Assembly: GCF_034702125.1 (NCBI RefSeq)
Contig: NC_085871.1
Span: forward strand, 36,967,159 to 37,031,158
Length of the DNA stretch: 64,000 nucleotides
Direction of reading: 5' to 3'
DNA from: Engraulis encrasicolus
Taxonomy: Eukaryota; Chordata; Actinopteri; Clupeiformes; Engraulidae
Part shown: positions 1-9,736 of the stretch, piece after piece
Position numbering within the stretch: position 1 is the stretch's first letter
How the letters are laid out: each line of letters opens with the position of its first letter
The notes under the pieces: generated by a model
Told to the model about the DNA's origin: nothing
The model's input: the letters and a program-made list of their open reading frames with translations, nothing else
Database searches by the model: none
Position numbers and translations under genes: made by a program

Positions 1-169
1 TACTCTTCATCTTCCATGTCATCCCCTTCATCTGAACTGTCTATGTTTGCCTGGTTTCCGCACACTCTCAGTTTACACATGTCTGTGCACCTGAGGCCAT
101 TTACCAGACAAACACAATGATAGCTAGAGCATTTTGTAGTGCACTTGCATGAAAGAAGGTCCAGGACAA
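1..169. other. Non-coding, nothing recognised
   Basis: No convincing coding or repeat signal is seen in this left edge. The inverted-repeat similarity described for the next feature starts only at about position 170. Confidence 0.4.
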
Positions 170-1498
170 CTTGGGGTATTGTCAATATTCTATACAATAG
201 CGCTTGGTATTACTGGAAAGGGGACCTTTCATTCTTTCATTTAAGTCCATTGCTGAATGTTTCTGACACACACAGAGGTCACAGTACTTCATTAAACCAG
301 AGATAGGTCACATTTTCTCACAAATGTTGGCTAAACTGTTTGATTTCGTTTATCTCTGTGGCATGAAAGAACGCCAAGGACACAAAATTAGACAACCTCA
401 ATACTCGGTGGAATCTGTTGATTCAGAAAATGTATAATATGCCCATACAATTATTTTGTATATGTTTGTGAGGGCCTAAAATTTGACTTGTGTAACCACC
501 AATAGTCTTCAAAATAGTTGCCAATATAGCAGGTCATTAGCTGGAAATATCAGGCCTTTTTTCTGCCAATGTTTGTGCTGACATTCACAGAGGTCATTAA
601 ACCAGTAATTTCTCTGCCCTATCGTGGCCTAATGGTAGGACACTGGTCTACTACGCGGCTGACCCGGGTTCGATTCTGAACCGTGCCCTTTGCCGACCCT
701 CCCCCATCTCTCCCTCCCAACTCGCGTCCTGTCACCTCCTTCACTGTCCTGTCTCATGTAAAACAAAAATAGAGGCTTGAAAAGCTCCCCCAAAATACTT
801 AAATGATCACTCCTGCCAATTTCAATATGCTGTTGTATTGCTCACATTACCCTTGACTTGTCAGTTCCCGGAGATGCTGCATGCTGCTATTCTAATGGGG
901 GCAGATTTTGTTAACATTTTAAAAAATCTTAACATGGGCCTACTCCAAATATTTTCCCAAAAGGTAACACCTGCCCCCATTACAATGACCAGGATCTTGG
1001 AAAAGGCTGAAGAAAAAAAAATCTCAGGTACTGACAAGTCCAGGGTAGTGTGACATGCAGTTACATGCATGTTGAAATTTGCTGCCGTTATCCTTTAAAC
1101 CAGTAATTTCTCACAAATTCCACCTCAACTGTATGATTTATGTTGTCCCTATACCATGAGAAAACATCAGGGTCACAAAACCGAATGATTTTAAAAATCT
1201 AGGCATGCTGTTGATTCAGAAAATGTATAATGTACCCATACAATATTTGCAGGAGCCTTTAAAAGGCCATAATGATCCTCACGGCCCTAATGACCTATTT
1301 TCTGACCAATTCCGTTTTATCTCCTTACAGACATGCATACAAATGTTGGATAAAAAGAAAAATGAATGAATATATGTATGTATACATAGTGTATATACAT
1401 ACAGTATGAGTGTATGTGCATAAGAATGTATGAATCCGCTTTGAAATGTTGTCAGTAAATGATCAAATTGCACATACATCACTGCTTAATAATAGACC
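170..1498. repeat. Left arm of a long imperfect inverted repeat
   Basis: About 175-480 reads as the reverse complement of about 15300-15655, and about 1085-1335 as the reverse complement of about 14885-15185, both clearly similar with scattered mismatches. Landmarks include a run reading GAAAATGTATAAT followed by CCCATACAAT, present at about 425-450 and 1210-1240 and inverted at about 15010-15040 and 15370-15400. Each arm therefore holds two tandem units of the same repeat. A SINE interrupts the left arm at about 613. The pair probably belongs to a foldback-type or otherwise non-autonomous DNA transposon that predates the nested insertions. No coding sequence was found. Confidence 0.55.
613..795 (+). 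repeat. tRNA-derived SINE, copy 1
   Basis: The head carries a pol III A-box-like stretch (TGGCCTAATGG) and a B-box (GGGTTCGATTC), then a body with CCTGTC motifs and a tail reading AAAGCTCCCCC. The same body and tail recur at about 38938-39105 (plus), 59990-60125 (minus) and 61540-61690 (minus). The head does not close into a full tRNA acceptor stem, so it is read as a SINE and not as a tRNA gene. Confidence 0.7.
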
Positions 1499-1639
1499 TA
1501 CAGTCCCAGGAAAAAGTTTGTACACCCTTTGAAATTTCTTACATTTCTGTCAAAATTGGTCATAAAGCATGGTCTGATCTTCCTGGAAATCACAAGAAGG
1601 AACAACCAGAGTCTGCTTTAACTAATTCAACCCAAACAT

Positions 1640-2154
1640 TTACAAGTTTACATATTTTCATTGGCCATAAGATGTAAACATTCACAGGACAGCAAGGCAT
1701 AAGTAAGTACACCCTTGCATTCAATAGGTTTTAACCCTAAGTTTGTCGTAATAACCTCAACCAGATGTTTCCTGTAGTTGCAGATCAGATTAACAAAACA
1801 ATCTGGATGTATCTTGACTCCCTCTTCTTTAGAAAACTGCCCTTCTTCAGCAAGGTTTCTGGGATGTCTGGAGTGCACAGCTTTCTTGACTTCATGCCAT
1901 ATCATCTCAAATGTTTTTTTGTCAGAGCTTTGACTGGGCTATTCCAGAATGTGTATTTCATTGTTATGAAGCAATTCAAAAGTCAATTGCCTCTAAAATA
2001 TGGGTGGTTGTCCCATTTCAGCACCCATCCTCTCGTGTGCCTCAACTGTGTGACAGACTACCTCACATTTTTTCTGTAAAATATCTCAATAAACTTCTGA
2101 GTTCATTGTTTGACTGATAATAGCAAACTGACAAGGGCCTGAGGCACCAAGGTA
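1640..2154 (-). pseudogene. Tc1-like transposase remnant, C-terminal part (left arm)
   Basis: On the minus strand this encodes a decayed version of the DDE-region end of a Tc1/mariner transposase. A degraded W-x-S-Q-S-type segment is followed by an open stretch with WHEVKKAVHSRHPRNLAEE and later NYRKHLVEV, which match the usual Tc1 C-terminal arrangement. The upstream continuation lies across the hAT insertion at 12336-12420, where a glycine-rich YGGGSII segment is visible. The reading frame is broken and runs into the terminal repeat without a normal stop. No catalytic function is expected. It would have acted in the nucleus as a cut-and-paste transposase. Confidence 0.7.
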
Positions 2155-2162
2155 GCCGCATG
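2155..2162. repeat. hAT target-site duplication, left copy
   Basis: GCCGCATG at 2155-2162 is repeated exactly at 12328-12335, directly outside the hAT termini. Eight base pairs is the length expected for the hAT superfamily. Confidence 0.85.
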
Positions 2163-2564
2163 TAGGGCTGCGTACCGAATTTCGGTCCGGTCCTGGCACC
2201 GACCGAAAAGCCACATAGTATCGAATATCAAAACAAAACAAAAAAACCGGTGCCTTATTTCGATACATTTTGTGCGTTTCAACAGTCCCTGTGTCAATAG
2301 TAAATCTGTGAACCAATAGCCATGTAGTCAGGTGAAATTGTCATTTGTGATTGGCTTCGAAGGACCTGGGTGGGCGGGACGAGCACGAGACATTTCATTC
2401 ATTCAAAAAGTACTAGCGTTTGTTTACTCGAACAGCTGACAGTTGGTGAGGATATGTTGTAGGCTAACTTAGTTGTAGCTAGTTGCAGTTAGTTGTAGTT
2501 GCAGTTGTAGCTAGTTGCACCCCTGATATACTTGCTGAGATCTAACGTGTGGTTAAACTTTGCT

Positions 2565-2690
2565 CGTGTGACTGGACGCAAATAGAGCCAAATGCTCCAT
2601 TTGTGACAAAGCTGTCCCTGCGAAAGACGGCAACACGACTTGGCGAAACATTAACGCACCAAATCAAGGCTAAGAGCCGAAAGCTGCGCT
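2565..2690 (+). pseudogene. zf-BED zinc-finger remnant of hAT transposase
   Basis: Translated on the plus strand this contains AKCSICDKAVPAKDGNTT, a CxxC pair followed by the small/polar stretch typical of BED fingers. The downstream histidine region is present in another frame, so an indel separates the halves. BED fingers bind DNA in many hAT transposases. The retrotransposon LTR begins about 40 bases further on and removed the continuation. This is too short and damaged to be functional. Confidence 0.55.
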
Positions 2691-2729
2691 GAAATTTACA
2701 AGCCATGGACGAATGGACATTAAACATGA

Positions 2730-3660
2730 TGTAGCCCTTTGGGATTTTTATTTATTATTTTATTTTATTTACTTGAATGTATTACTTAAGTATTTGTGTC
2801 TTCAATCTGTGAAATGAATGTGGACATGTTGAAAGATTTACGTTTGTTATAAAAAATGACTTACTGATGTATGAACCAATCAGCACGCAATGTGAGAGGT
2901 TAGGGGTGACAGGAAGTAGGGAGAAGGGGAGAATAACTCCCACGAGAAGAGAAGCCGAATCTGATGTCTGTTTTATCAAGGGATATCAGCGAAATATGAA
3001 GTTGGTAATGCACTGATTTCTGTATTGACTTTCTAAGTGTAGTGACAATCGGACTTTAAGTCACGAAATCTGCGTTGGTGCGGACATTGTGTTGTTTGCA
3101 CCGTTGCGCGCGAGTTGACAAGAGTTTTCGGCGCGGAAGCTTCACGCAGTAACAGCGTGGGTGTTTGGAAGCAGCTACCGCTCTGAGGTAGAGTGAAGAC
3201 CGGGCAGTCCGCTCGGTTGTTGTACCGTAGTGAGAGAGGAGGGGCCGCGTCACGGGAAGCAACAAGCCCATTTCGCCTCGCCAGCACTGCGAGGAGACAC
3301 AGGGAGGCGAGGCCAGGCAGCATCGTCCGTGAGTGGATTTATTGTTTTGTTCCATGCGCTGCTTTAGCGTGAAAGGACCATAGGGTTGGTCTCAACGTTC
3401 ACAAGCCACGTAACAGGCCTGCAACAACTGACATTCTGACATACTTCGTTGGGTACCCATTTTATTTTGTTTCACATGTTATCTGAAAGGTAAACTGCCG
3501 GCAGTAAGATAAGATTTACTGTGAGGGTATTGTTTTTTTTGGTTGAAACTGATTGATTATACTTTTGTGTTTACTTGCAATTATTTTAACTAAACTATTT
3601 TGAAACTTAACTGAACATTTTGTTTGTGTGGTTAATTTATGACAGCTAGGGGGCGCTACA
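2730..3660 (+). repeat. 5' LTR of gypsy element 1
   Basis: It begins TGTAGCCC and ends GGGCGCTACA, so the terminal 5 bases form TGTAG/CTACA inverted ends. It is repeated at 9737-10661. The promoter is presumed to lie in the U3 part, but no TATA box can be assigned with confidence. Confidence 0.93.
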
Positions 3661-3665
3661 TAAAA

Positions 3666-3683
3666 TGGGGGCTCGTCCGGGAT
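3666..3683 (+). promoter_or_regulatory. Primer binding site, tRNA-Pro type
   Basis: TGGGGGCTCGTCCGGGAT begins 5 bases after the 5' LTR. This 18-mer equals the classic site complementary to the 3' end of tRNA-Pro used by many gamma-type retroelements. It primes minus-strand cDNA. Confidence 0.88.
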
Positions 3684-3806
3684 GGACTATGAGGTAATTA
3701 ATGCAGTTAGATGAATAGTAAGTAATGCCCTAAATTTTATTTTGTGTCACTGTGACCTATTTAGTTATTGAGATACAGTTAGAGACATCTAAAAACACCT
3801 GTAGAC

Positions 3807-6800
3807 ATGGATAACCAAGCCAGCCGCACAGACTTAGCTAATGAGCTCATAGGATGGTGTAGGGGAGAAGGACTTGATGAAGCACAGGCCCTCCTGGTGT
3901 TAGTACCAGAAGGCACTGAGATCACCAAGATCGAAGCGACAATGGAGACGATCAAAGTGTTAGGCAGGGTTCGTGTAAGAGGGCGGACATACAGTCATAA
4001 GCACAGCTGTCTGACAGTTCTATGTGAGCACAAAGGGAAGACACTTGGTGAAATCCCCCCTGAAATATGTCCTGCTGAAGGACCGCCGGCATGGACTATT
4101 GTGACAGCCGCTGATGGCTCAGCACCTAACCCTAGTGAACCAAGTCCACTTCCAAACCCACCCACTCCTAGCTCTGCTGACCCTGTGATCCGTGTCATTG
4201 GTGACTTGCTAGCCAAAATGGAGAGACCATCAGGAGAAAACAGCAGTTACCGAAGACTGCGGGTGTTTTCAGGAACGTTGCCAACCCCTGTGGGAGAAGA
4301 AGTTTTTGAGAACTGGCTTGAGCATGCACGACTCATGGTAGAAGAGACTGAATGTTCTGCTAAGGAGAAGCGACGGCGTATAATGGAAAGTCTTAGAGGC
4401 CCTGCCTTATCTGTGGTGAAGGCTGTTCGAGTTGCGGATACAGAGGTTAGTCCGGCGGAGTGCCTAGAAGCCCTGGAGAGTGCTTTTGGGTCTGCAGAGA
4501 CCGGTGAAGACCTATACTTTGCTTTCAGATTGCTACAGCAGCAGCCGAAGGAGAGGTTGTCTGACTTTCTTAGACGTCTGGAATTGTCGTTGATCAAAGT
4601 AGTGCATCGAGGAGGTCTGCCAGCAAGCCAAGTGAATCGTGTTCGGGTCGAACAGCTTCTTAGGGGCGCGGTTCATTCTGATATGATGATGGTCCACCTG
4701 AAGCTCCGCGAAAGGAAGGAAAAGCCACCATCTTTTCTGGAACTATTGAGTGAAATTCGCAATGAAGAAGAGTATGAATCTTCCAGATTGAAACTGAATA
4801 CCTCGGTGCGGCAAGTTGTGACCGACCCTGGCGTGCCTTCTGGAAATGTGGAGATCCAGAATCTGAGGTCGGAAATCAAGGAATTGAAGTCTTTGTTTGC
4901 TACAATGAGGCCTTCAATGGGCTCGACGGTGATCGACCGCAATGAACCAAGGTCACCAGTAAACACGCTGTCTATTGCCCCGAATGTAAATGCTGAAGTA
5001 GCTGCATTGAGACAACAAGTAACAGAGCTGCAAAGTCAGTTAGCAGTGCAACAGTCCACCGAGATGGATTCCCCTGCAGTAAGCTTGAGAGTGGAGTCAA
5101 CCAGACTGCCAAGGCGCGAAAACAGACAGTCCCCATCTAGTGATTCAGGTGGTAATTTCTGTTATCGGTGCGGCGAAGACGGCCATTTTTCGGCTAAATG
5201 CAAGGGCCCAGAGAACCAGGCCAAGGTCATACAAAAGTTGATACGCACAGTACACAAGTCTAAACCCAGTGGGTCAGCAGCTCAACCAGGAAATAGCACT
5301 GACACAGTTTGTCAGTCCAAGAAAAGTGAAATAGTCGCCTTGAGAAAAGACATCCCCAAGGGTCTGATTGGCCCCTCCTCCATTGTTCCTGTGAAGCTAA
5401 ATGGCCAACAGTGTAATGCGCTTCTAGACAGTGGTTCACAAGTCACAATTATCTTTGACTCGTGGTACAAGCGCTACCTACCAGATGTCCCTATTCAGCC
5501 CGTATCTGGATTAGCCATATGGGGACTGAGCGACACCAGTTACCCTTACCTAGGCTATGTGGTAGTGGATATGGAATTCCCAGAGAAAGTGACAGGCACA
5601 AAAGACACCCTGACAGTACTAGCTCTGATATGTCCTAGCCCTCAAAGTCCTGAGCAGACTCCTGTTATCTTGGGCACCAATGCAAATCTGTTCCAGAGGC
5701 TGGCTTCCCTGAGCAAACAGACAGGTGGGGTAGACATTTCTCAAACCCTGGGCATAAAAGTGCGTGAATGTGACATGAATGCAGAGCAGCTAGCCACAGA
5801 AGTAGAGGATGACGTGGGGTGTGTGAAGTGGATGGGTCCAGGCTCCCTGAAGGTCCCTCCTGGGGGTGAATGTATGGCTATCGGGGAGGTGCAGTTGAAG
5901 AAACCACTCGCTAGAGATATGTTGATGGTCGAAGCATCCCCCAATGTCCCATTACCCTCTGGAGTCCTCCTGCAGCCTATGGTCTTGCCCAGTACAGCCT
6001 TGAAGGATGACCAGTTGACTGTGCTTATCCAAAATGCTTCACAGAGGAATGCAGTCATTCCAGTGGGGGCTGTTTTGGGTCAGCTGTGCCATGCCGATCC
6101 AGTCACACCATCTCCAAGGACAGATACTGTTCCTACCAAGCTGGATCCACAGTTAATCAACTTTGGAGATTCCCCCATCCCTCTACCATGGAAGGAGCGG
6201 CTCCAAAGAAAGTTGTGCGAAAGAGCCGGGGTGTTTTCCTTACATGAGTGGGACGTTGGCCTGGCCAAAGATGTAGAGCATAATATCCGGTTGTCAGACC
6301 CAAGGCCCTTCAGAGAACGCTCAAGACGCCTGGCTCCAGCTGATATTGATGATGTTCGAAAACACTTGCAGGAGTTGGTACAGGCTGGGATCATTAAGGA
6401 GTCACGCAGTCCATATGCATCCCCGATTGTGATTGCCAGAAAGAAGAATGGGCGAATTCGGATGTGCATTGACTACCGGACCCTTAATCGCCGTACCGTG
6501 CCTGATCAGTACACAACTCCCCGTATAGACGATGCGTTGGACTGCTTATCAGGCAGCAAGTGGTTCTCTGTTCTAGACTTACGGAGTGGCTATTATCAGA
6601 TCGCCATGGCAGACGAAGACAAAGAAAAGACTGCCTTCATTTGTCCCCTTGGATTTTTTCAATTTGAAAGAATGCCTCAAGGCATAACTGGAGCTCCAGC
6701 TACGTTCCAAAGACTTATGGAGAAAGCAGTAGGGGACATGAATCTTCTCCAGGTCCTGGTCTACTTAGATGATTTGATAGTCTTTGGACGCTCCCTTGAA

Positions 6801-9623
6801 GAACATGAAGAGCGTCTAATGCGAGTGCTGGACAGACTGGAGGAGGTAGGACTGAAACTGTCCCTCGACAAATGTCAGTTTTGTCAGCCAAAAGTGAAAT
6901 ACGTCGGGCACATAGTGTCTGCCAATGGTGTTGCCACAGACCCTGAAAAACTTGAGGCTGTAGCCAAGTGGCCAAAACCCACAGACCTCAAGTCCTTAAG
7001 GTCTTTTCTTGGGTTCTGTGGGTATTATCGACGGTTCATAGCCAACTACTCCTCCATCGTCAGGCCCCTGACAGAGTTAACTAAGGGTTATTTACCCACA
7101 CGGCATGCTAGGCGACCGACCATAGACAAAACCAAAGCCTACTTTAAAGAATCTGAGCCCTTCAACGAAAGATGGGACCAGTCTTGCGAGCAGGCTTTCC
7201 GAAGCATCATTCAGTGTCTGACCAATGCCCCTGTGTTGGCATTTGCTGATCCCACAAAGCCATACATTCTTCATACTGATGCCAGTTTCAAGGGCCTGGG
7301 GGCAGTGCTCTATCAGGAGCATCCAGAAGGACTAAGACCTGTGGCTTTTGCCAGTAGGAAGTTGAGCTCCTCAGAACAGCGATATGCGGTGCATCAGCTA
7401 GAATTCTTGGCCTTGAAATGGGCTGTCGTAGATAAATTCCATGACTATCTCTATGGGGTTAAGTTTACAGTCCGCACGGACAATAACCCATTGACCTATG
7501 TACTCACCACCGCTAAGCTCAACGCCACAGGTCATCGGTGGCTCGCAGCCCTTGCCACCTATGATTTTGATGTACAGTACAGGCCTGGTAAAGCCCACAT
7601 TGATGTTGACCTACTGTCCCGCAACCTAGCAGATACGGACCACACTGGGGGGTGGGACAGCCTGTCTCAGAATGTGGTGAAATCACTGTGTCAACGGGTC
7701 AGTGCATTCCCGAGGGATGACATTAGATACATTGACCCATTAGGGGCCTCACCAGCCTGCATCCCAGATGCCTATGCTTTCCCGTCCCAGTTGCAGCTGG
7801 GCCCTCTGGAGCAACTGTCCAAAGCGGACTTGATGACGGCCCAAAAGAGGGATGCTGTGATTGGACCAGTGATGGAGGCATTGAAGAAGGGAGTGTGGCC
7901 AAAGCATCAAGAATCAGACCCTGACATGCGGGTGATAAAGCGGGAAGTTGGCAGACTGGTGATCCGAGGTGGGCTTCTGTTCCGAAGGAGAAAGAAAGCG
8001 GGAGAGGAGGCGCTTCAGTTAGTATTGCCCGCTGAATTCAGAGAACAGGTGCTGTACTCCCTACATGACGATATGGGCCACTTGGGGGCAGAAAGAATCA
8101 CTGAGCTATTGAGAACAAGATTCTACTGGCCTAAGATGGCTCATGTTGTAGAGGAATATGTTAAGGACTGTGGGCTATGTGTGACCCGTAAAACACCTTG
8201 CAAACGGGCTGCACCCTTACATCACATTGTTAGCAGCGGCCCCATGGACTTAGTATGCATCGACTTCTTGTCCATGGAGGCGGACTCCAGAGGCATAAGC
8301 AATGTACTGATCGTAACTGATCATTTCACCAGATACGCTCAAGCGTTCCCCTCCAGGAATCAGAAAGCATTGACAGTAGCAAAGATCCTGTTTGAGAAGT
8401 ATTTTGTACACTATGGATTGCCAGCAAGAATTCATTCCGATCAAGGAAGAGACTTTGAGTCAAGACTGATAAAAGAGCTCCTTTCAACCTTGGGGGTTAG
8501 GAAGTCAAGAACGACTCCCTATCATCCCCAAGGGGATCCCCAGCCGGAACGCTTCAACCGCACGCTGCTCTCCATGCTAGGTACGCTAGGCCAAGAGAAG
8601 AAAAGATCCTGGAGTCAGCATGTGGCTTCCCTAGTGCACGCATACAACAGCACTAAGAGTGATGCGACGGGGTTCTCCCCCTATTACTTGATGTTTGGCA
8701 GGGAGGCCAGACTGCCCATAGACCTGTGCTTTGGAGCATCAATTGATGGGGGTGAGGAGAGAAACCACTACCAGTATGTTGGGAACTTGAAGCGTGATCT
8801 GCAAAGGGCTTACCAGCTGGCCAGTCAAGCTGCAGAGAAGACGCACTTGCGCAACAAGAGAGCCTATGACCAGAAGATAACATTTCAGAATATTCAAGAG
8901 GGAGACCGTGTTCTGTTGAAGAATTTGGGACTCAAAGGGAAACACAAGCTCGAGAGCAGGTGGAATTCTACACCGCATGTGGTGGTGGGAAAGTTGCCGA
9001 ATTTACCTGTCTACCGTGTCAGACCTGAAGGGGGAGGTAAGCCCAGGACCCTCCATCGCGACCATCTCTTACCTATTGGGGAGTCTGTGAGGATGCCTGA
9101 TGAGCAGGCCTATGCCGAAGCTCCGGTTCGCCATAGAACCCGCTCAGCTCGAACCAAACACAGACAAACAATACAAAGAAAAGAGGTTCCTGCCCTGAAT
9201 GATTCCTCCTCGGAGACAGGAGATGAAGTTCACTACCAACCGTACAAAGAATACCTGAACACTCTGTTAGCAGAGAGAGACATGTCAGACAGAGAGTCCG
9301 CTCCCTCCAAGCCTGACGACGCAGGAGACCCAAGACCTGAGTCCCCAGCCATAGAGTCAGTGCCTGAGGAAGCAAATGAGGAAAGCCCAGTGGAAGCAGA
9401 TACAGAACCGTCAGAATCTGAGGCAGACCTGGATGCTAGCAGAACCCCTATCAGCAACCCACAACAAAGACTGGGCTCTATACCCCAAATAGAAGGGTCA
9501 CTTAGGACGACTGAAAAAAGGGCAATAAAACCAGTAATCAGACTTACTTATGATGCACCTGGCAGGGCTAGTGAACAACCGATTACTATAGTTCATAGAG
9601 GCATTATCATTAAGATAGAATAA
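3807..9623 (+). CDS. Gag-Pol polyprotein of Ty3/gypsy element 1 (PNMA-like Gag)
   Basis: An uninterrupted frame of 1938 codons. Residues ~1-100 form an N-terminal domain like that of PNMA proteins (WCRGEGLDEAQALLVLV near the start). Residues ~145-320 are a PNMA-type capsid with KRRRIMESLRGPAL. A CCHC zinc knuckle (CYRCGEDGHFSAKC) is at 452-465. The aspartic protease has LLDSGS (D541). Reverse transcriptase follows with YLDD at 986-989, then RNase H (D1158, E1199, D1225) and an integrase with an H-H-C-C finger (C1455, C1458) and D1486, D1545, E1581 (D,D-35-E). The acidic tail of ~200 residues has no known domain. The ATG is chosen as the first in frame after the primer site. Fusion of gag and pol without a stop or shift, and intact catalytic residues, suggest it may still be competent. 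There is no envelope gene. Confidence 0.95.
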   Translation: MDNQASRTDLANELIGWCRGEGLDEAQALLVLVPEGTEITKIEATMETIKVLGRVRVRGRTYSHKHSCLTVLCEHKGKTLGEIPPEICPAEGPPAWTIVTAADGSAPNPSEPSPLPNPPTPSSADPVIRVIGDLLAKMERPSGENSSYRRLRVFSGTLPTPVGEEVFENWLEHARLMVEETECSAKEKRRRIMESLRGPALSVVKAVRVADTEVSPAECLEALESAFGSAETGEDLYFAFRLLQQQPKERLSDFLRRLELSLIKVVHRGGLPASQVNRVRVEQLLRGAVHSDMMMVHLKLRERKEKPPSFLELLSEIRNEEEYESSRLKLNTSVRQVVTDPGVPSGNVEIQNLRSEIKELKSLFATMRPSMGSTVIDRNEPRSPVNTLSIAPNVNAEVAALRQQVTELQSQLAVQQSTEMDSPAVSLRVESTRLPRRENRQSPSSDSGGNFCYRCGEDGHFSAKCKGPENQAKVIQKLIRTVHKSKPSGSAAQPGNSTDTVCQSKKSEIVALRKDIPKGLIGPSSIVPVKLNGQQCNALLDSGSQVTIIFDSWYKRYLPDVPIQPVSGLAIWGLSDTSYPYLGYVVVDMEFPEKVTGTKDTLTVLALICPSPQSPEQTPVILGTNANLFQRLASLSKQTGGVDISQTLGIKVRECDMNAEQLATEVEDDVGCVKWMGPGSLKVPPGGECMAIGEVQLKKPLARDMLMVEASPNVPLPSGVLLQPMVLPSTALKDDQLTVLIQNASQRNAVIPVGAVLGQLCHADPVTPSPRTDTVPTKLDPQLINFGDSPIPLPWKERLQRKLCERAGVFSLHEWDVGLAKDVEHNIRLSDPRPFRERSRRLAPADIDDVRKHLQELVQAGIIKESRSPYASPIVIARKKNGRIRMCIDYRTLNRRTVPDQYTTPRIDDALDCLSGSKWFSVLDLRSGYYQIAMADEDKEKTAFICPLGFFQFERMPQGITGAPATFQRLMEKAVGDMNLLQVLVYLDDLIVFGRSLEEHEERLMRVLDRLEEVGLKLSLDKCQFCQPKVKYVGHIVSANGVATDPEKLEAVAKWPKPTDLKSLRSFLGFCGYYRRFIANYSSIVRPLTELTKGYLPTRHARRPTIDKTKAYFKESEPFNERWDQSCEQAFRSIIQCLTNAPVLAFADPTKPYILHTDASFKGLGAVLYQEHPEGLRPVAFASRKLSSSEQRYAVHQLEFLALKWAVVDKFHDYLYGVKFTVRTDNNPLTYVLTTAKLNATGHRWLAALATYDFDVQYRPGKAHIDVDLLSRNLADTDHTGGWDSLSQNVVKSLCQRVSAFPRDDIRYIDPLGASPACIPDAYAFPSQLQLGPLEQLSKADLMTAQKRDAVIGPVMEALKKGVWPKHQESDPDMRVIKREVGRLVIRGGLLFRRRKKAGEEALQLVLPAEFREQVLYSLHDDMGHLGAERITELLRTRFYWPKMAHVVEEYVKDCGLCVTRKTPCKRAAPLHHIVSSGPMDLVCIDFLSMEADSRGISNVLIVTDHFTRYAQAFPSRNQKALTVAKILFEKYFVHYGLPARIHSDQGRDFESRLIKELLSTLGVRKSRTTPYHPQGDPQPERFNRTLLSMLGTLGQEKKRSWSQHVASLVHAYNSTKSDATGFSPYYLMFGREARLPIDLCFGASIDGGEERNHYQYVGNLKRDLQRAYQLASQAAEKTHLRNKRAYDQKITFQNIQEGDRVLLKNLGLKGKHKLESRWNSTPHVVVGKLPNLPVYRVRPEGGGKPRTLHRDHLLPIGESVRMPDEQAYAEAPVRHRTRSARTKHRQTIQRKEVPALNDSSSETGDEVHYQPYKEYLNTLLAERDMSDRESAPSKPDDAGDPRPESPAIESVPEEANEESPVEADTEPSESEADLDASRTPISNPQQRLGSIPQIEGSLRTTEKRAIKPVIRLTYDAPGRASEQPITIVHRGIIIKIE

Positions 9624-9723
9624 TAGGTAGCCCACTCCTACTTCATTCAGAATTCAAAGTTCATGAGTTACAAAAGGTTAATGCTGTTAGTTATTATTGT
9701 CTAATGAGGACATTTAGACATTT

Positions 9724-9736
9724 AGAAAGGGGAGGA
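9724..9736 (+). promoter_or_regulatory. Polypurine tract of gypsy element 1
   Basis: AGAAAGGGGAGGA lies directly before the 3' LTR, where the plus-strand primer is expected. Confidence 0.85.

Noticed and set aside
613..690. tRNA gene with A and B boxes
   Set aside because: No acceptor stem closes, and the same unit with a shared 3' body and tail occurs at three other places, so it is a SINE head.
3033..3355. Minus-strand frames of 96-99 codons in the 5' LTR, repeated at 10040-10362
   Set aside because: They lie in LTR sequence antisense to the element; duplication reflects the LTRs, not a gene family.
9240..9620. Separate envelope or accessory gene at the end of gypsy element 1
   Set aside because: The region is in frame with pol, acidic and low-complexity, with no signal peptide or membrane segment.
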